Assembly (NCBI GenBank): GCA_002702655.1
Contig: PABB01000076.1
Location: forward strand, 62,001 to 126,000
Origin: Planctomycetaceae bacterium
Lineage (GTDB): Bacteria > Planctomycetota > Planctomycetia > Pirellulales > Lacipirellulaceae
Reading direction: 5' to 3'
DNA length: 64,000 nucleotides
The notes beneath the pieces were generated by a model. That model made no database searches. It was not told the origin of the DNA and saw only the letters and a list, made by a program, of their open reading frames with translations. The translations under genes were made by a program, and so were the position numbers. How positions within the stretch are numbered: the stretch's first letter is position 1; each line of letters begins with the position of its first letter. Positions 9,030-17,800 of the stretch are shown in pieces.

Positions 9030-9800
9030 TCAGCCTCGCACCGAAACGCCGCCGTCGACCACCAGCGTGGCGCCCTGCACCAGATCGGACAGCGGACTGG
9101 ACAGAAACAATACGGCATCGGCCACATCGTCGGCGGTCAGCGGTCGTTCGCCGGTGAGCATCTGCTTCTGCACCGCGGCGAACATCTCCTCCGCGCCCGG
9201 CAGGTGCTTGGTGGAATCGGTCGCCACGAGCCCGGCGAGCACCACGTTGCAATTCACCCCGTCGTTGCCCAGCTCGTAGGCCAACTGGCGAATGATGCTT
9301 TCTAAGGCCGCCTTGGACGCGCCAATCAAGCCATAGGCCGGTAGTCCCAGCCGCGAGCCGTGGCTGCTGAGCGCGACAATCTTAGCGCGGTCTTGTCCCT
9401 GGTCGCGGACCAGCAGCCCCCGGGCCGCCTGGGCCAGCGTGATCAGCGGCAGCACGTTGGTATGCATGGCCGCGTCAAGGTGTTGCGGCTGGGCGTCCAG
9501 CAACGTGCGAAAGCCCCCGGACGCAGCGTTGCTGACCAGGATGTCGAGCCGACCGAATTGGTCGCCGATGAAGTCAATCATCGCGGCCACGTCTTCCGGC
9601 TCGCTGACGTCGGCTTTGACGGTGGCAGAGCGGCGGCCCAGCCGTTGCACCTCGGCGGCGACCTCGGCGGCCGCCGATTGCGAGGTGACGAAGTTGATCA
9701 CCACGTCGGCGCCTGCCTCGGCCAGTCGCACTGCAGTCGCGCGCCCGATGCCGCGCGAGCCGCCGGTGACCAGGGCGAGTTTTCCAGTCAGATCGATCAT
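9030..9800 (-). CDS. SDR-family enoyl-ACP reductase, FabL-like
   Basis: 256-residue short-chain dehydrogenase. The NAD(P) loop is TGGSRGIG (12-19), followed by a conserved NAAS (91-94) and Ser145/146. The catalytic Tyr156 and Lys163 are separated by six residues (YGLIGASK). Ordinary FabG-type SDRs have Tyr-x3-Lys; Tyr-x6-Lys is the hallmark of FabL/FabI-type enoyl-ACP reductases, and SKAALE after it also fits FabL. I therefore infer reduction of a 2-enoyl-ACP, supplying the ER step that the neighbouring synthase lacks. The start is ATG 9800; the gene ends 5 bases before the O-antigen-ligase-like gene and follows the synthase by 68 bases. A 3-oxoacyl reductase role is the main alternative. Confidence 0.8.
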   Translation of the reverse strand: MIDLTGKLALVTGGSRGIGRATAVRLAEAGADVVINFVTSQSAAAEVAAEVQRLGRRSATVKADVSEPEDVAAMIDFIGDQFGRLDILVSNAASGGFRTLLDAQPQHLDAAMHTNVLPLITLAQAARGLLVRDQGQDRAKIVALSSHGSRLGLPAYGLIGASKAALESIIRQLAYELGNDGVNCNVVLAGLVATDSTKHLPGAEEMFAAVQKQMLTGERPLTADDVADAVLFLSSPLSDLVQGATLVVDGGVSVRG

Positions 9801-9868
9801 GAGAAGTGTTGAGAAGGCTGTCGGCTGTCGGCGCCGATGCGAGCATGCGAGTACGTAGAAGCTCTGTT

Positions 9869-12800
9869 CTATTCCTGCCCGGGGAGCCATACGACGCGGT
9901 AATCGACTACGTCGGCCAGCACGTCGCCGTTGACGCCGTACAGCGTGAAGTCGAACCACGCGTAGCGATCCTCGCGGCGTTTGAAACGAGTGTGAACCAG
10001 GCACTTCTCGCCCGCACGGGACCGGCGTCCCAGGCTGAGCGAGCCAATGCTCTCCGGCAAGGCCGTACCCGGCTCAATTGTAAACCACGCCAGGATGCCG
10101 GTCGCGAAGAGGCACGCATCGAGCGCCGCGCTGGGCACGTTCCAGCCGTCGACGCTGCGCAGCGGCCCCGTGATTTCGACCGCCGCCGGGGCCACCAGCC
10201 GGCCCCAGGCCTCGCCCTCGGTGACGTGGACCCGCCGCAGACAACGCAGCGGCGGCCCCAGGTAGAATTTGGACCCGAGTTCGGGGTAGGTCACTTCGCG
10301 CCATCCGCCCCGTGGCGGCGTCGGCTGCGCGCGATTGAAGTCGAGCGGTTCACCCGTTTCGACGATGCCCTGCAGGTACGGGCGGTTGGCCTCGACAAGC
10401 ACGCCGGCGCGAGTGCGGACGTCGGCTGTCAATTCGCACAACGAGCCGCCCGTGGCGTCACGGCGGGCCGACACGGTCGCCGATTGAGATTGGTCGGTTG
10501 CGAATTTCAGACCGTTGAGCGCTCGCACCTGGGTGATGCGCCGGACCGGCGCGCCGCCCTGATGTTTGCGCCCCGCCTCGGCCAGCAACTCCAAGCCCAC
10601 GACAATCGGAAGCAGCGGTCGATCGTCCAACCGATGCTCGGCCAGGAAAGGATCTTTCACCGGATCAAGCGGCAGCGACGTTGCCTGCCGGTCAGCCGTC
10701 ACGTTGGTTTCGCCGCGGTCCAACAGGGGGAACTTGTCGGTCCGCGTACGCTGACCGTCGTCGGGATCGGTCGCCGCGAGCGTTTCCGGCGGGTAAAACA
10801 GCCGGTAGTAGCGGTCGTCGGTGATCAGCACCTCGCCATCGGGGGCGCCGGCTTCCAACTCGCGCTGCAGGTGAGCCACGCCCTCGACCGCGGGCATGAA
10901 CTGCATGTTGATCATTTCCAGCGCCAGTCGCGTCTCCGGCTTCGTGGCCATGCCCACGTCGCCCCAGGCGTGCCAGTGGAACGCGGCCGCCGCCACCTCC
11001 GGCCGCTGAGAGCGATACCAATCGATCAGCTTCGCCAAGATGTCGTTGGCCGCCGAATAATCCGTGTGCCCGTTGGCGCCGAACCGACCGCTAATCGACC
11101 CAAACGCGGCAAAATGCTCCAGCGGATCGTCGGCGGTCATTTGCATGAGCGCCAGCGCACCGTCGGCCTTGGCCGCGAAACACTGGTCGACCTTCTGCGG
11201 GTCTTTTTTCGCAAAGCGGGCGTCTTTGCCGATGCCCGCGCCGTGGACGACGCCGTGGATCGGCCCGCCGATGCGACGCACTTCGTCAAGCACCGCGGCC
11301 AGCGCCGCGCGGTCAGCCACATCGCAACTGTGATAATGGGCCTGGACGCCCGCGTCGCGCAGCCGGCGAAGCGTGGCGTCGATCTCCAGTTGTTTCTCAG
11401 CTCGTTCCCAAGACTTCACCGGGTTGTCGCCCGCATCGCGAGCGGCGGTCATCACTTGCAGCTTGATGGCTTTGGGATCGTCCGTCCACAACCGGCGGCG
11501 TTCTGCGGACAACTGCGGCAGTTGGGCCGTGCCGACCAAATGAACGCGCAAATCGAATTTCGTGGCCAGTTGCTCGACCACGTACGCGGTGATTCCCCGA
11601 GCGCCGCCAGTAAAAACCCAGTTGCCGCCGCGGCGAATCGGCCGTTGGGTCGCTTCGGACAGCGGCGCGTTCTCCGCGCGAATCACCGTGCGCTGGCCGC
11701 GCGACCAAGCCGCTTCGGTGTCGTAACTGGGGACGGCCAACTCGCGAAACACCCCCTCGACAATCGCCGCGGGCGGCTCATCAGCAGGGGCGTCGATCAC
11801 CTTAACCGGCGTGGTGCGGTAGCCGTTCATCCAGTTTTCGATGACGATCGCCTTGAGCAACCCGCACTGCGCGCCACTCTCGGCGGCAATGACGCGGCCC
11901 GACAGGCCGAAGTCGCCCCCCAGCGACGTGACGGCCACCAACGACGCCTCGTCCATCAGCCCCGCCTCGGTCACGCGGGCAAGCCATCGTTGGCAGAGCC
12001 AGAACGGCGCCATGATTCCACGCTGCCGGCGTCGACGCCAATGATCCATCTCGAGCGACGTGCGGGCATCCTCCTCCCGGGCCGTGGCGATAAACAGGTG
12101 CGGCGTTGGCGTTTGTTGCCAAATCGAGTCCAACTGGGCCAGCAACTCGTCGGTTGTCTCGCCGGGGTCCAGCACGTGGGCCGGCTGCCCCAGCGCTTGC
12201 ACCTGTCGGCGCAGCTCGTCGACGAGCGGCCCCGACCCGAGAATCACCGCCGGCCCCGTGAGTTCCGCCATGGCGGGCGCCCCTGGCAACTGCGGCGCCG
12301 GCTTCATCCGCAGGACGCGCCGCACCGTGACGCGACTTACTGGCTCTTCAGCCCGGGTGTCGGTCGTCGACGGCGTCGAAACCGCACCTTTAACGCTTCC
12401 AGGCAGTGCAGGTAAGTCGCCCAACCGCTGCCGCGCCACGTGGTAGGCGACCAGATTTTCCAGCGGGGCCTTGGCGCCCTCGGCCAACCCGTGCAGCCGT
12501 TGCTGCTCGATCGGCGAGAGCGAATGCCAGGCCGCCGTCGCGGACGTCAACTCGCCCGTCGCCATGCGATCCGCGAGGTCGAACAAGCGGTCGGCGATTT
12601 CGCCGGCATGAGCACGCCCCACGGAGAGAGCGGCTTCGTACTCGCGGCCCGTGGGCGCCAACTCAGCGAGCGACGGGAGCTGCGAAGTGGACGGCCGCAG
12701 TTTCGCAGGCTGCGTGATCGTCGCTGCGTCGGCCAGGTCGAATCGCGGCGCCGGCGGGCTTTGCTGCGAAATGGGCCCTGCGAGCCGTGCCGACGGAGCC

Positions 12801-15800
12801 GTCGACACCGCACTGCCGGCCTTCGCCACGCCAAACTCGCCAAGAAAGTCGACCACGTCGCGCAGCGTGCGGAAATCGCTCAGCGAGCGGCGATCGGACG
12901 ACTCGACCTGCAGCGAGAAATGCTCGCGCAACTCGCCGAACAGCTGCGCCTTTTTGATGCTGTCGATGCCCAAGTCGGCTTCGAAATCGGCATCCAGTTC
13001 GATAATCTCCGGCGGGTAACCCGTCTGGTCGACGACAAAGTCGATCAGGAATTGCTCCAACCCGGCGGCGGACGCGGGGCCGTTGGCCGAGGGCGAAAAG
13101 TCTGTCGCACTTGCTTCGCCAGCAACGGGATCGCCGCTCGAAACCGGCGCCATGTGTCGATTGGCCGGAGACGTAGCGTGGCGTGGCGCCTCTGTGGGAC
13201 CCTCAGACCCAGAAGCGATTCGCGGCGCCGAGGCCGCGTCGTCGAGCCACTCTCGCTTGCCCTGCGTCTCGGCCAGCAAGTCGAGCACGTTCCGCAACGT
13301 GCGGAATTGGTCGAGCGAGAATCGCGACCGCGTCTCCGCCGGGAGCGAATTCTCCAGGTCAAATATCTCGCGCAGCTCGCCGAACAGCTGCGCCTTTTTG
13401 ATGCTGTCGATGCCCAGGTCGGATTCCATGTCCCAATCGAGCTCGATGATCTCGGGCGGATAGCCGGTCTGCTCGACGACAAAGTCGATGAGGAACTTCT
13501 TGAGTCCGTCGACGGAGAGCCCGGCCGGTGCGGCGAACGGCGTCGTGCTTGCAGCAGGAGTCGACGGCGGCGCGTGACCGTTGGTGGTGGTAAGTGACGT
13601 CGGCTGATTCGCACCCGGCGCGGCGGCGGCGTGGCCGGTGGCGCCAGCGCTGATCTGCCGCGTGCGTGCTCGCCGGGCCTGGGTCCCGTCGAAATGCACC
13701 GGCGTCGGGGCGGTGGCCTTGGTGCGAATCGGCGTCCGCTGACCGCCACTTCGCATCCGCTCGCGGCGACGCTCCGTCGCGTCGAAATGCAGAGGCTCCG
13801 GGCCCGCTGCAATCCTGGATGCGCCAGTTCCTACGCTCAATCTGCGGCCCCTGATGGTGTCGATCTGCAGTCCCGCGCACTCGGCCTGTGCGGTCAAATA
13901 CTGTCGCTGCAGCGCAAAGTCGCGCCCGCGGCCGTCGGCCGCGATACAGGCGATGCCGGCATCACCGAGGATCTGGTGGTTCAGTCGCGTCAGCACGTGC
14001 TGCGGCCCCGCTTCGATCAGGACCGTGCAGCCATCAGCCTGCAGCCGACGGACAAGGCCGATGTAGTCCACCGGCGTCGTCAACTGGTCAACGAGTCGCG
14101 TGCGAATATCGGCGGGATCGACGACGTAGCAATTGCCGACGGACGAGAGCACCGGCACGCGCGGCAGCTGCAGCCGCAGCTCGCGCAGTGCAGCGGCCAG
14201 CGGCGCGCGGGCCGGCCGCATCAAATCGGTGTGAAATGCACAGGGCACCGGCAGCACGACCGCCGACACGTCCACGGCCGCCATGGTCTCGGCAAACTCA
14301 CGCACCCGCGCGGCTGGTCCGCCCACGACGGTCTGCTGCGGACCGTTGAGGTGCGTGATGAAAAGCCCGTTGCCGCTGGCCGCGAGCCATTGCCGCACTT
14401 GTTCGGCATCGCCGGGGAGCGAGACGAGGGCGCCCTGTTCGGGCAGACAACGCTTGAGCGCCTCGGTGCGATGCCAGGTGAGCTGCAACCCTTGCCGCAG
14501 CGTCATCACGCCCGCGCCCACGAGGGCGGCGAACTCGCCGTAGCTGTGTCCCGCCACCACATCGGGGCGGATGCCCAACTCGCCCAAAAACGCGGCGAGC
14601 ATCTGGTCGGCCGCCATGATCGTGGCCTGGGTCGTCCAGATATCGACGCCCAGTTGCTGGCCCGTTCCGATAGCCAAATCAGCGAAACTCTTGCCGCACA
14701 ACTCAAGCAGCGCGTCGTCGGCGTCCGCCAGCACAGCGGCCGCGGCGGGGGATGCTTCCGCCAATCCGGCGAGCATGCCGGCGTATTGCGAACTCTGCCC
14801 CGGGAAAAGCAGTGCGACGCGCGGCTCGACCGGCGCGATGCCGGCGAAAACGCCCTGCGCGGCAAGAGCCTTTGTCATCTCTAATTTGTTCAGACCCGCC
14901 GCAAGCAGCCGAAGTTTCTTGGAGGCTTCCTTCGCGTCTGAAGCGACGATGCACGACCGGTGGCGATCGCCTGGCGCGAATCGACGCTTGACCGCCGCCG
15001 CCAGTTGGGCGCCGTTTTCCGCGGCCGTCGCAGCGACTTGGCACAGTGCGGCCTGTGAGTCGGCGGCGAACCGGTAGATCTGAATTGTCGACGGGCTGAT
15101 GGTCTGGGCGATCTTCGGTGGCGGCGCGGCAACCGACGGTGCTGGCTCGGCCGGCGGCGCATTTGCGCCCGATTCGCTTGCACCGCCGTCGGCGGCGGCG
15201 TCGAGGCTGACTCCCAGTCGGTAAACCAGGCCGCTGGGCGACGCGGTTCGAATTGTCCGGTTGGCCGCCGCGTTGCCGGAGGCGGTCGCTTCAACCAACT
15301 TCACCATGCCGTGGGCGCCCAGCGTGTGGCCAATCGTCCGCACGACCGCGTCGCCGACGGGATTGAGTACGACGTCGTCCGGCGTTTCCGCAACGAACTC
15401 ACCGTCGATCTGACCAATCACGCCCAGCACCTTATTGCCGTCGCGGCGGGCGTCCCTGAGCCGCTTCAGCAGCACGACCGCTACGCCCTCGCCCGGGACG
15501 AACCCCGCGTAGGGCGCCTCGGGCCGCGACCCGCGCAATCGTCCCTGGCGAGTGAGCACCTCGAAGTTGGCCAGGTCCATCGACCGCTGCGCGCCGGCGC
15601 ACACCGCGTGGTCGATCGCCCCGCTGCGAAGCTGACGGCAGGCCACATCCAACGCGGCGAGCGACGAGCACTCCCCGGCGTCGATCGCAAAGGCCCCGCC
15701 CTGCAGGTTCAGTTCCTTGGAAATCCGCGAAGCGAGCGTGCTGCTGGTGAAGCTGCCCGTTTCGTCGACCAGCGCTGGCTTCGACGTGATGAGTGCCTCT

Positions 15801-17758
15801 TCGTATTCGTCCAGCAGCGGTTCGACCAAATCGGGCAGGTAGCCGGCGCGATGCAGGATGCCGCGCAACTTGTGGCGGATCACCGGCAGTCGCAATCCCA
15901 GCACCAAGTCGTGCGCGAACTCGCCGCCGAAAATTGATCCGACGACCACCGCGGTCGTTTCGCGGTTGAGCCTATCGCCGTCGAGTCCCGCTTCGGCAAT
16001 GGCCCGCCGGGCCGCATCCAGCAACATGAATTGCAGCGGATTGGCTTGGGCGATCTGCTTGGGAGGAACGCGGTGGGTGCGCCAGTCGAACTCGTAGTCG
16101 GTGATGAAGCCGCCATGATTCGTGGCGGTTTGCCACGGGCTTCCGCTCTTGCCGACGCTGCTGGCGTCGCGCCACCGGGCGGCCGGCGGGGCGCCGATCA
16201 TCGAGCGGCCCTCCGCCACCAGATTCGCCAGTTCGTCAGCGGTGTTGGCGCCGGGAAGCACCACCCCGCGACCGACGATGGCAATCGGCTCATCGGTTGC
16301 GCCCGGCTCGTCATTGTTGCTTCGAGCGATCTCCGCGTCCCTGGTGAACTCCTCCAGCACCACATGCACGTTCAGCCCGCCGATACCGAAGGCGTTGACG
16401 CCCGCGCGGCGGGGTTGCCCGGCGGGCGGCGTCGGCCAGGGCGTCGGCTGGGTTGGCACTGTCACGGGTGCTCGATCCCAGGGAATCGTTTCGTTGGGAT
16501 GCTCCAAGCCAACCGACGGCGGCACGGTGCGATGCTGCATCGCCAAGACCGTCTTGACCAACCCGGCCAACCCGGCCGTTTCCAGCGTATGCCCAACATT
16601 CGACTTGACGCTGCCAACCAGCAGCCGCCCATCGCCGGAGCGGGGGCCGAAGAACTCGGTGATCGCTTCCATCTCGGTCGCGTCGCCGATCTGGGTGCTC
16701 GTGGCGTGTGCTTCCAGGTACTGGATCGCTCGCTGGTCCGCGTTGCCGCAGTAGGCTCGGCGCATCGCCAGCGCTTGCCCCTCCTTGCGCGGCGCCCACA
16801 GGCTGCGACCGCGGCCGTCGGCCGAGACGCCGATGCCCCGGATGACCGCATGAATCCGATCGCCATCGGCAATTGCGCGATCGAGCGTTTTCACCACCAC
16901 GGCCACGTAGCCCTCGGCGCCAATCAATCCGTCGGCGTTGTCATCGAAGGGGCGCGTCCCGGTGGCGCTGCACGACTGGGCGTGCGAGAAGAGCACCAGG
17001 CTGTCCGCCTTCGCATAGGAAGCGCCGCCGGCAATGGCAAACTCGGACTGGCCGCTTTGCACCGATCGCACGGCGGCGGCCAGCGCCACCAGCGATGACG
17101 CACACGCGGCTTCAATCGCCATGGCGGGCCCAGCCAGGCCGAGCGTCTTGGACACGATGGTGGCAACCGCGTTCGCGTCCAGCGCGGGGCCGCCGTCGGA
17201 TTGCCGCCGCGGCGCTTGCTCCCGCAAAGCGGCGGCCAAGTCGGCAATCACGCGGTTCTGCTCCTCGGGCGTGAGCGCGGCAAAACTCTCCGCGTCGCGG
17301 AGTCGCTCGGCCGCCTCGCCGGCGAGCGTGCCCAGCACCAGTTCGCTCCCCAACGGACTACCGCCGGAATGGCCGACGTACACCCCGGCCCGCCTACCCG
17401 CGACTTGTCGCACGTCGTAACCCGCGTCGCGGACCGCGGCGCAGGCGACTTCGCACAGATTGACGTGGCAGGGGTCCCAACGCTGTTGCTCCTCGGCGTC
17501 GAGCGGACACACGTCACGATCCAACGCTCTGTCCGCCACCAATCCGCCGAGCGTGGAGTACGTCTTGCCCCGCTGGCCTGTGCGCGGATCGAAATAGAGT
17601 TTCCGGTCCAGCCGCTCGGGCGGCATCTCGACAATGGCGTGCCGACCCTCCAGGAGCAATTGCCAGAACTGCTCAAGCCCGTCGCCGCCCGGCAATCGGC
17701 AGGCCATTCCGACCAGCGCAACAGGCGGCATCGGCGAATGAGTCGAGGACTGGCTCAT
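9869..17758 (-). CDS. Pfa-type polyketide / secondary-lipid synthase (KS-CLF-AT-ACP-ACP-KR-DH)
   Basis: 2629-residue iterative type I synthase. KS1 (about 10-460) is intact: Cys near 218 in EAACASSL, EAHATS and KSNVGHT. A second KS-like domain (about 490-890) has Glu at the catalytic Cys position (DAGECSSL) and no HGTGT-like motif, so it resembles a chain-length factor. AT (about 1010-1300) has GHSYGE near 1071. Two ACPs carry DLGIDSIKKAQ near 1451 and 1599, the signature of PUFA-synthase carriers. KR has TGGARGI (about 2052) and a catalytic DYSAAN (about 2234). The C-terminal hot-dog DH has HRLDDRPLLP (about 2374) and SAALDAC (about 2547). No ER, no thioesterase and no phosphopantetheinyl transferase are visible; a FabL-like ER is the next gene and a thioester reductase the preceding one. 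The overall plan matches the Pfa-like secondary-lipid synthases known to be widespread, including in planctomycetes. The product is unknown. Confidence 0.92.
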   Translation of the reverse strand: MSQSSTHSPMPPVALVGMACRLPGGDGLEQFWQLLLEGRHAIVEMPPERLDRKLYFDPRTGQRGKTYSTLGGLVADRALDRDVCPLDAEEQQRWDPCHVNLCEVACAAVRDAGYDVRQVAGRRAGVYVGHSGGSPLGSELVLGTLAGEAAERLRDAESFAALTPEEQNRVIADLAAALREQAPRRQSDGGPALDANAVATIVSKTLGLAGPAMAIEAACASSLVALAAAVRSVQSGQSEFAIAGGASYAKADSLVLFSHAQSCSATGTRPFDDNADGLIGAEGYVAVVVKTLDRAIADGDRIHAVIRGIGVSADGRGRSLWAPRKEGQALAMRRAYCGNADQRAIQYLEAHATSTQIGDATEMEAITEFFGPRSGDGRLLVGSVKSNVGHTLETAGLAGLVKTVLAMQHRTVPPSVGLEHPNETIPWDRAPVTVPTQPTPWPTPPAGQPRRAGVNAFGIGGLNVHVVLEEFTRDAEIARSNNDEPGATDEPIAIVGRGVVLPGANTADELANLVAEGRSMIGAPPAARWRDASSVGKSGSPWQTATNHGGFITDYEFDWRTHRVPPKQIAQANPLQFMLLDAARRAIAEAGLDGDRLNRETTAVVVGSIFGGEFAHDLVLGLRLPVIRHKLRGILHRAGYLPDLVEPLLDEYEEALITSKPALVDETGSFTSSTLASRISKELNLQGGAFAIDAGECSSLAALDVACRQLRSGAIDHAVCAGAQRSMDLANFEVLTRQGRLRGSRPEAPYAGFVPGEGVAVVLLKRLRDARRDGNKVLGVIGQIDGEFVAETPDDVVLNPVGDAVVRTIGHTLGAHGMVKLVEATASGNAAANRTIRTASPSGLVYRLGVSLDAAADGGASESGANAPPAEPAPSVAAPPPKIAQTISPSTIQIYRFAADSQAALCQVAATAAENGAQLAAAVKRRFAPGDRHRSCIVASDAKEASKKLRLLAAGLNKLEMTKALAAQGVFAGIAPVEPRVALLFPGQSSQYAGMLAGLAEASPAAAAVLADADDALLELCGKSFADLAIGTGQQLGVDIWTTQATIMAADQMLAAFLGELGIRPDVVAGHSYGEFAALVGAGVMTLRQGLQLTWHRTEALKRCLPEQGALVSLPGDAEQVRQWLAASGNGLFITHLNGPQQTVVGGPAARVREFAETMAAVDVSAVVLPVPCAFHTDLMRPARAPLAAALRELRLQLPRVPVLSSVGNCYVVDPADIRTRLVDQLTTPVDYIGLVRRLQADGCTVLIEAGPQHVLTRLNHQILGDAGIACIAADGRGRDFALQRQYLTAQAECAGLQIDTIRGRRLSVGTGASRIAAGPEPLHFDATERRRERMRSGGQRTPIRTKATAPTPVHFDGTQARRARTRQISAGATGHAAAAPGANQPTSLTTTNGHAPPSTPAASTTPFAAPAGLSVDGLKKFLIDFVVEQTGYPPEIIELDWDMESDLGIDSIKKAQLFGELREIFDLENSLPAETRSRFSLDQFRTLRNVLDLLAETQGKREWLDDAASAPRIASGSEGPTEAPRHATSPANRHMAPVSSGDPVAGEASATDFSPSANGPASAAGLEQFLIDFVVDQTGYPPEIIELDADFEADLGIDSIKKAQLFGELREHFSLQVESSDRRSLSDFRTLRDVVDFLGEFGVAKAGSAVSTAPSARLAGPISQQSPPAPRFDLADAATITQPAKLRPSTSQLPSLAELAPTGREYEAALSVGRAHAGEIADRLFDLADRMATGELTSATAAWHSLSPIEQQRLHGLAEGAKAPLENLVAYHVARQRLGDLPALPGSVKGAVSTPSTTDTRAEEPVSRVTVRRVLRMKPAPQLPGAPAMAELTGPAVILGSGPLVDELRRQVQALGQPAHVLDPGETTDELLAQLDSIWQQTPTPHLFIATAREEDARTSLEMDHWRRRRQRGIMAPFWLCQRWLARVTEAGLMDEASLVAVTSLGGDFGLSGRVIAAESGAQCGLLKAIVIENWMNGYRTTPVKVIDAPADEPPAAIVEGVFRELAVPSYDTEAAWSRGQRTVIRAENAPLSEATQRPIRRGGNWVFTGGARGITAYVVEQLATKFDLRVHLVGTAQLPQLSAERRRLWTDDPKAIKLQVMTAARDAGDNPVKSWERAEKQLEIDATLRRLRDAGVQAHYHSCDVADRAALAAVLDEVRRIGGPIHGVVHGAGIGKDARFAKKDPQKVDQCFAAKADGALALMQMTADDPLEHFAAFGSISGRFGANGHTDYSAANDILAKLIDWYRSQRPEVAAAAFHWHAWGDVGMATKPETRLALEMINMQFMPAVEGVAHLQRELEAGAPDGEVLITDDRYYRLFYPPETLAATDPDDGQRTRTDKFPLLDRGETNVTADRQATSLPLDPVKDPFLAEHRLDDRPLLPIVVGLELLAEAGRKHQGGAPVRRITQVRALNGLKFATDQSQSATVSARRDATGGSLCELTADVRTRAGVLVEANRPYLQGIVETGEPLDFNRAQPTPPRGGWREVTYPELGSKFYLGPPLRCLRRVHVTEGEAWGRLVAPAAVEITGPLRSVDGWNVPSAALDACLFATGILAWFTIEPGTALPESIGSLSLGRRSRAGEKCLVHTRFKRREDRYAWFDFTLYGVNGDVLADVVDYRVVWLPGQE

Positions 17759-17800
17759 GGCTGTCGGAAAGGTCTATTTGCCCACGGCACCGGCGCACGT

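Noticed and set aside
9806-12415. 869-codon open frame on the plus strand opposite the Pfa-like synthase
   Set aside because: It is antisense to a confidently assigned gene; its translation is arginine-rich with no domain motifs, as expected from high-GC shadow frames.
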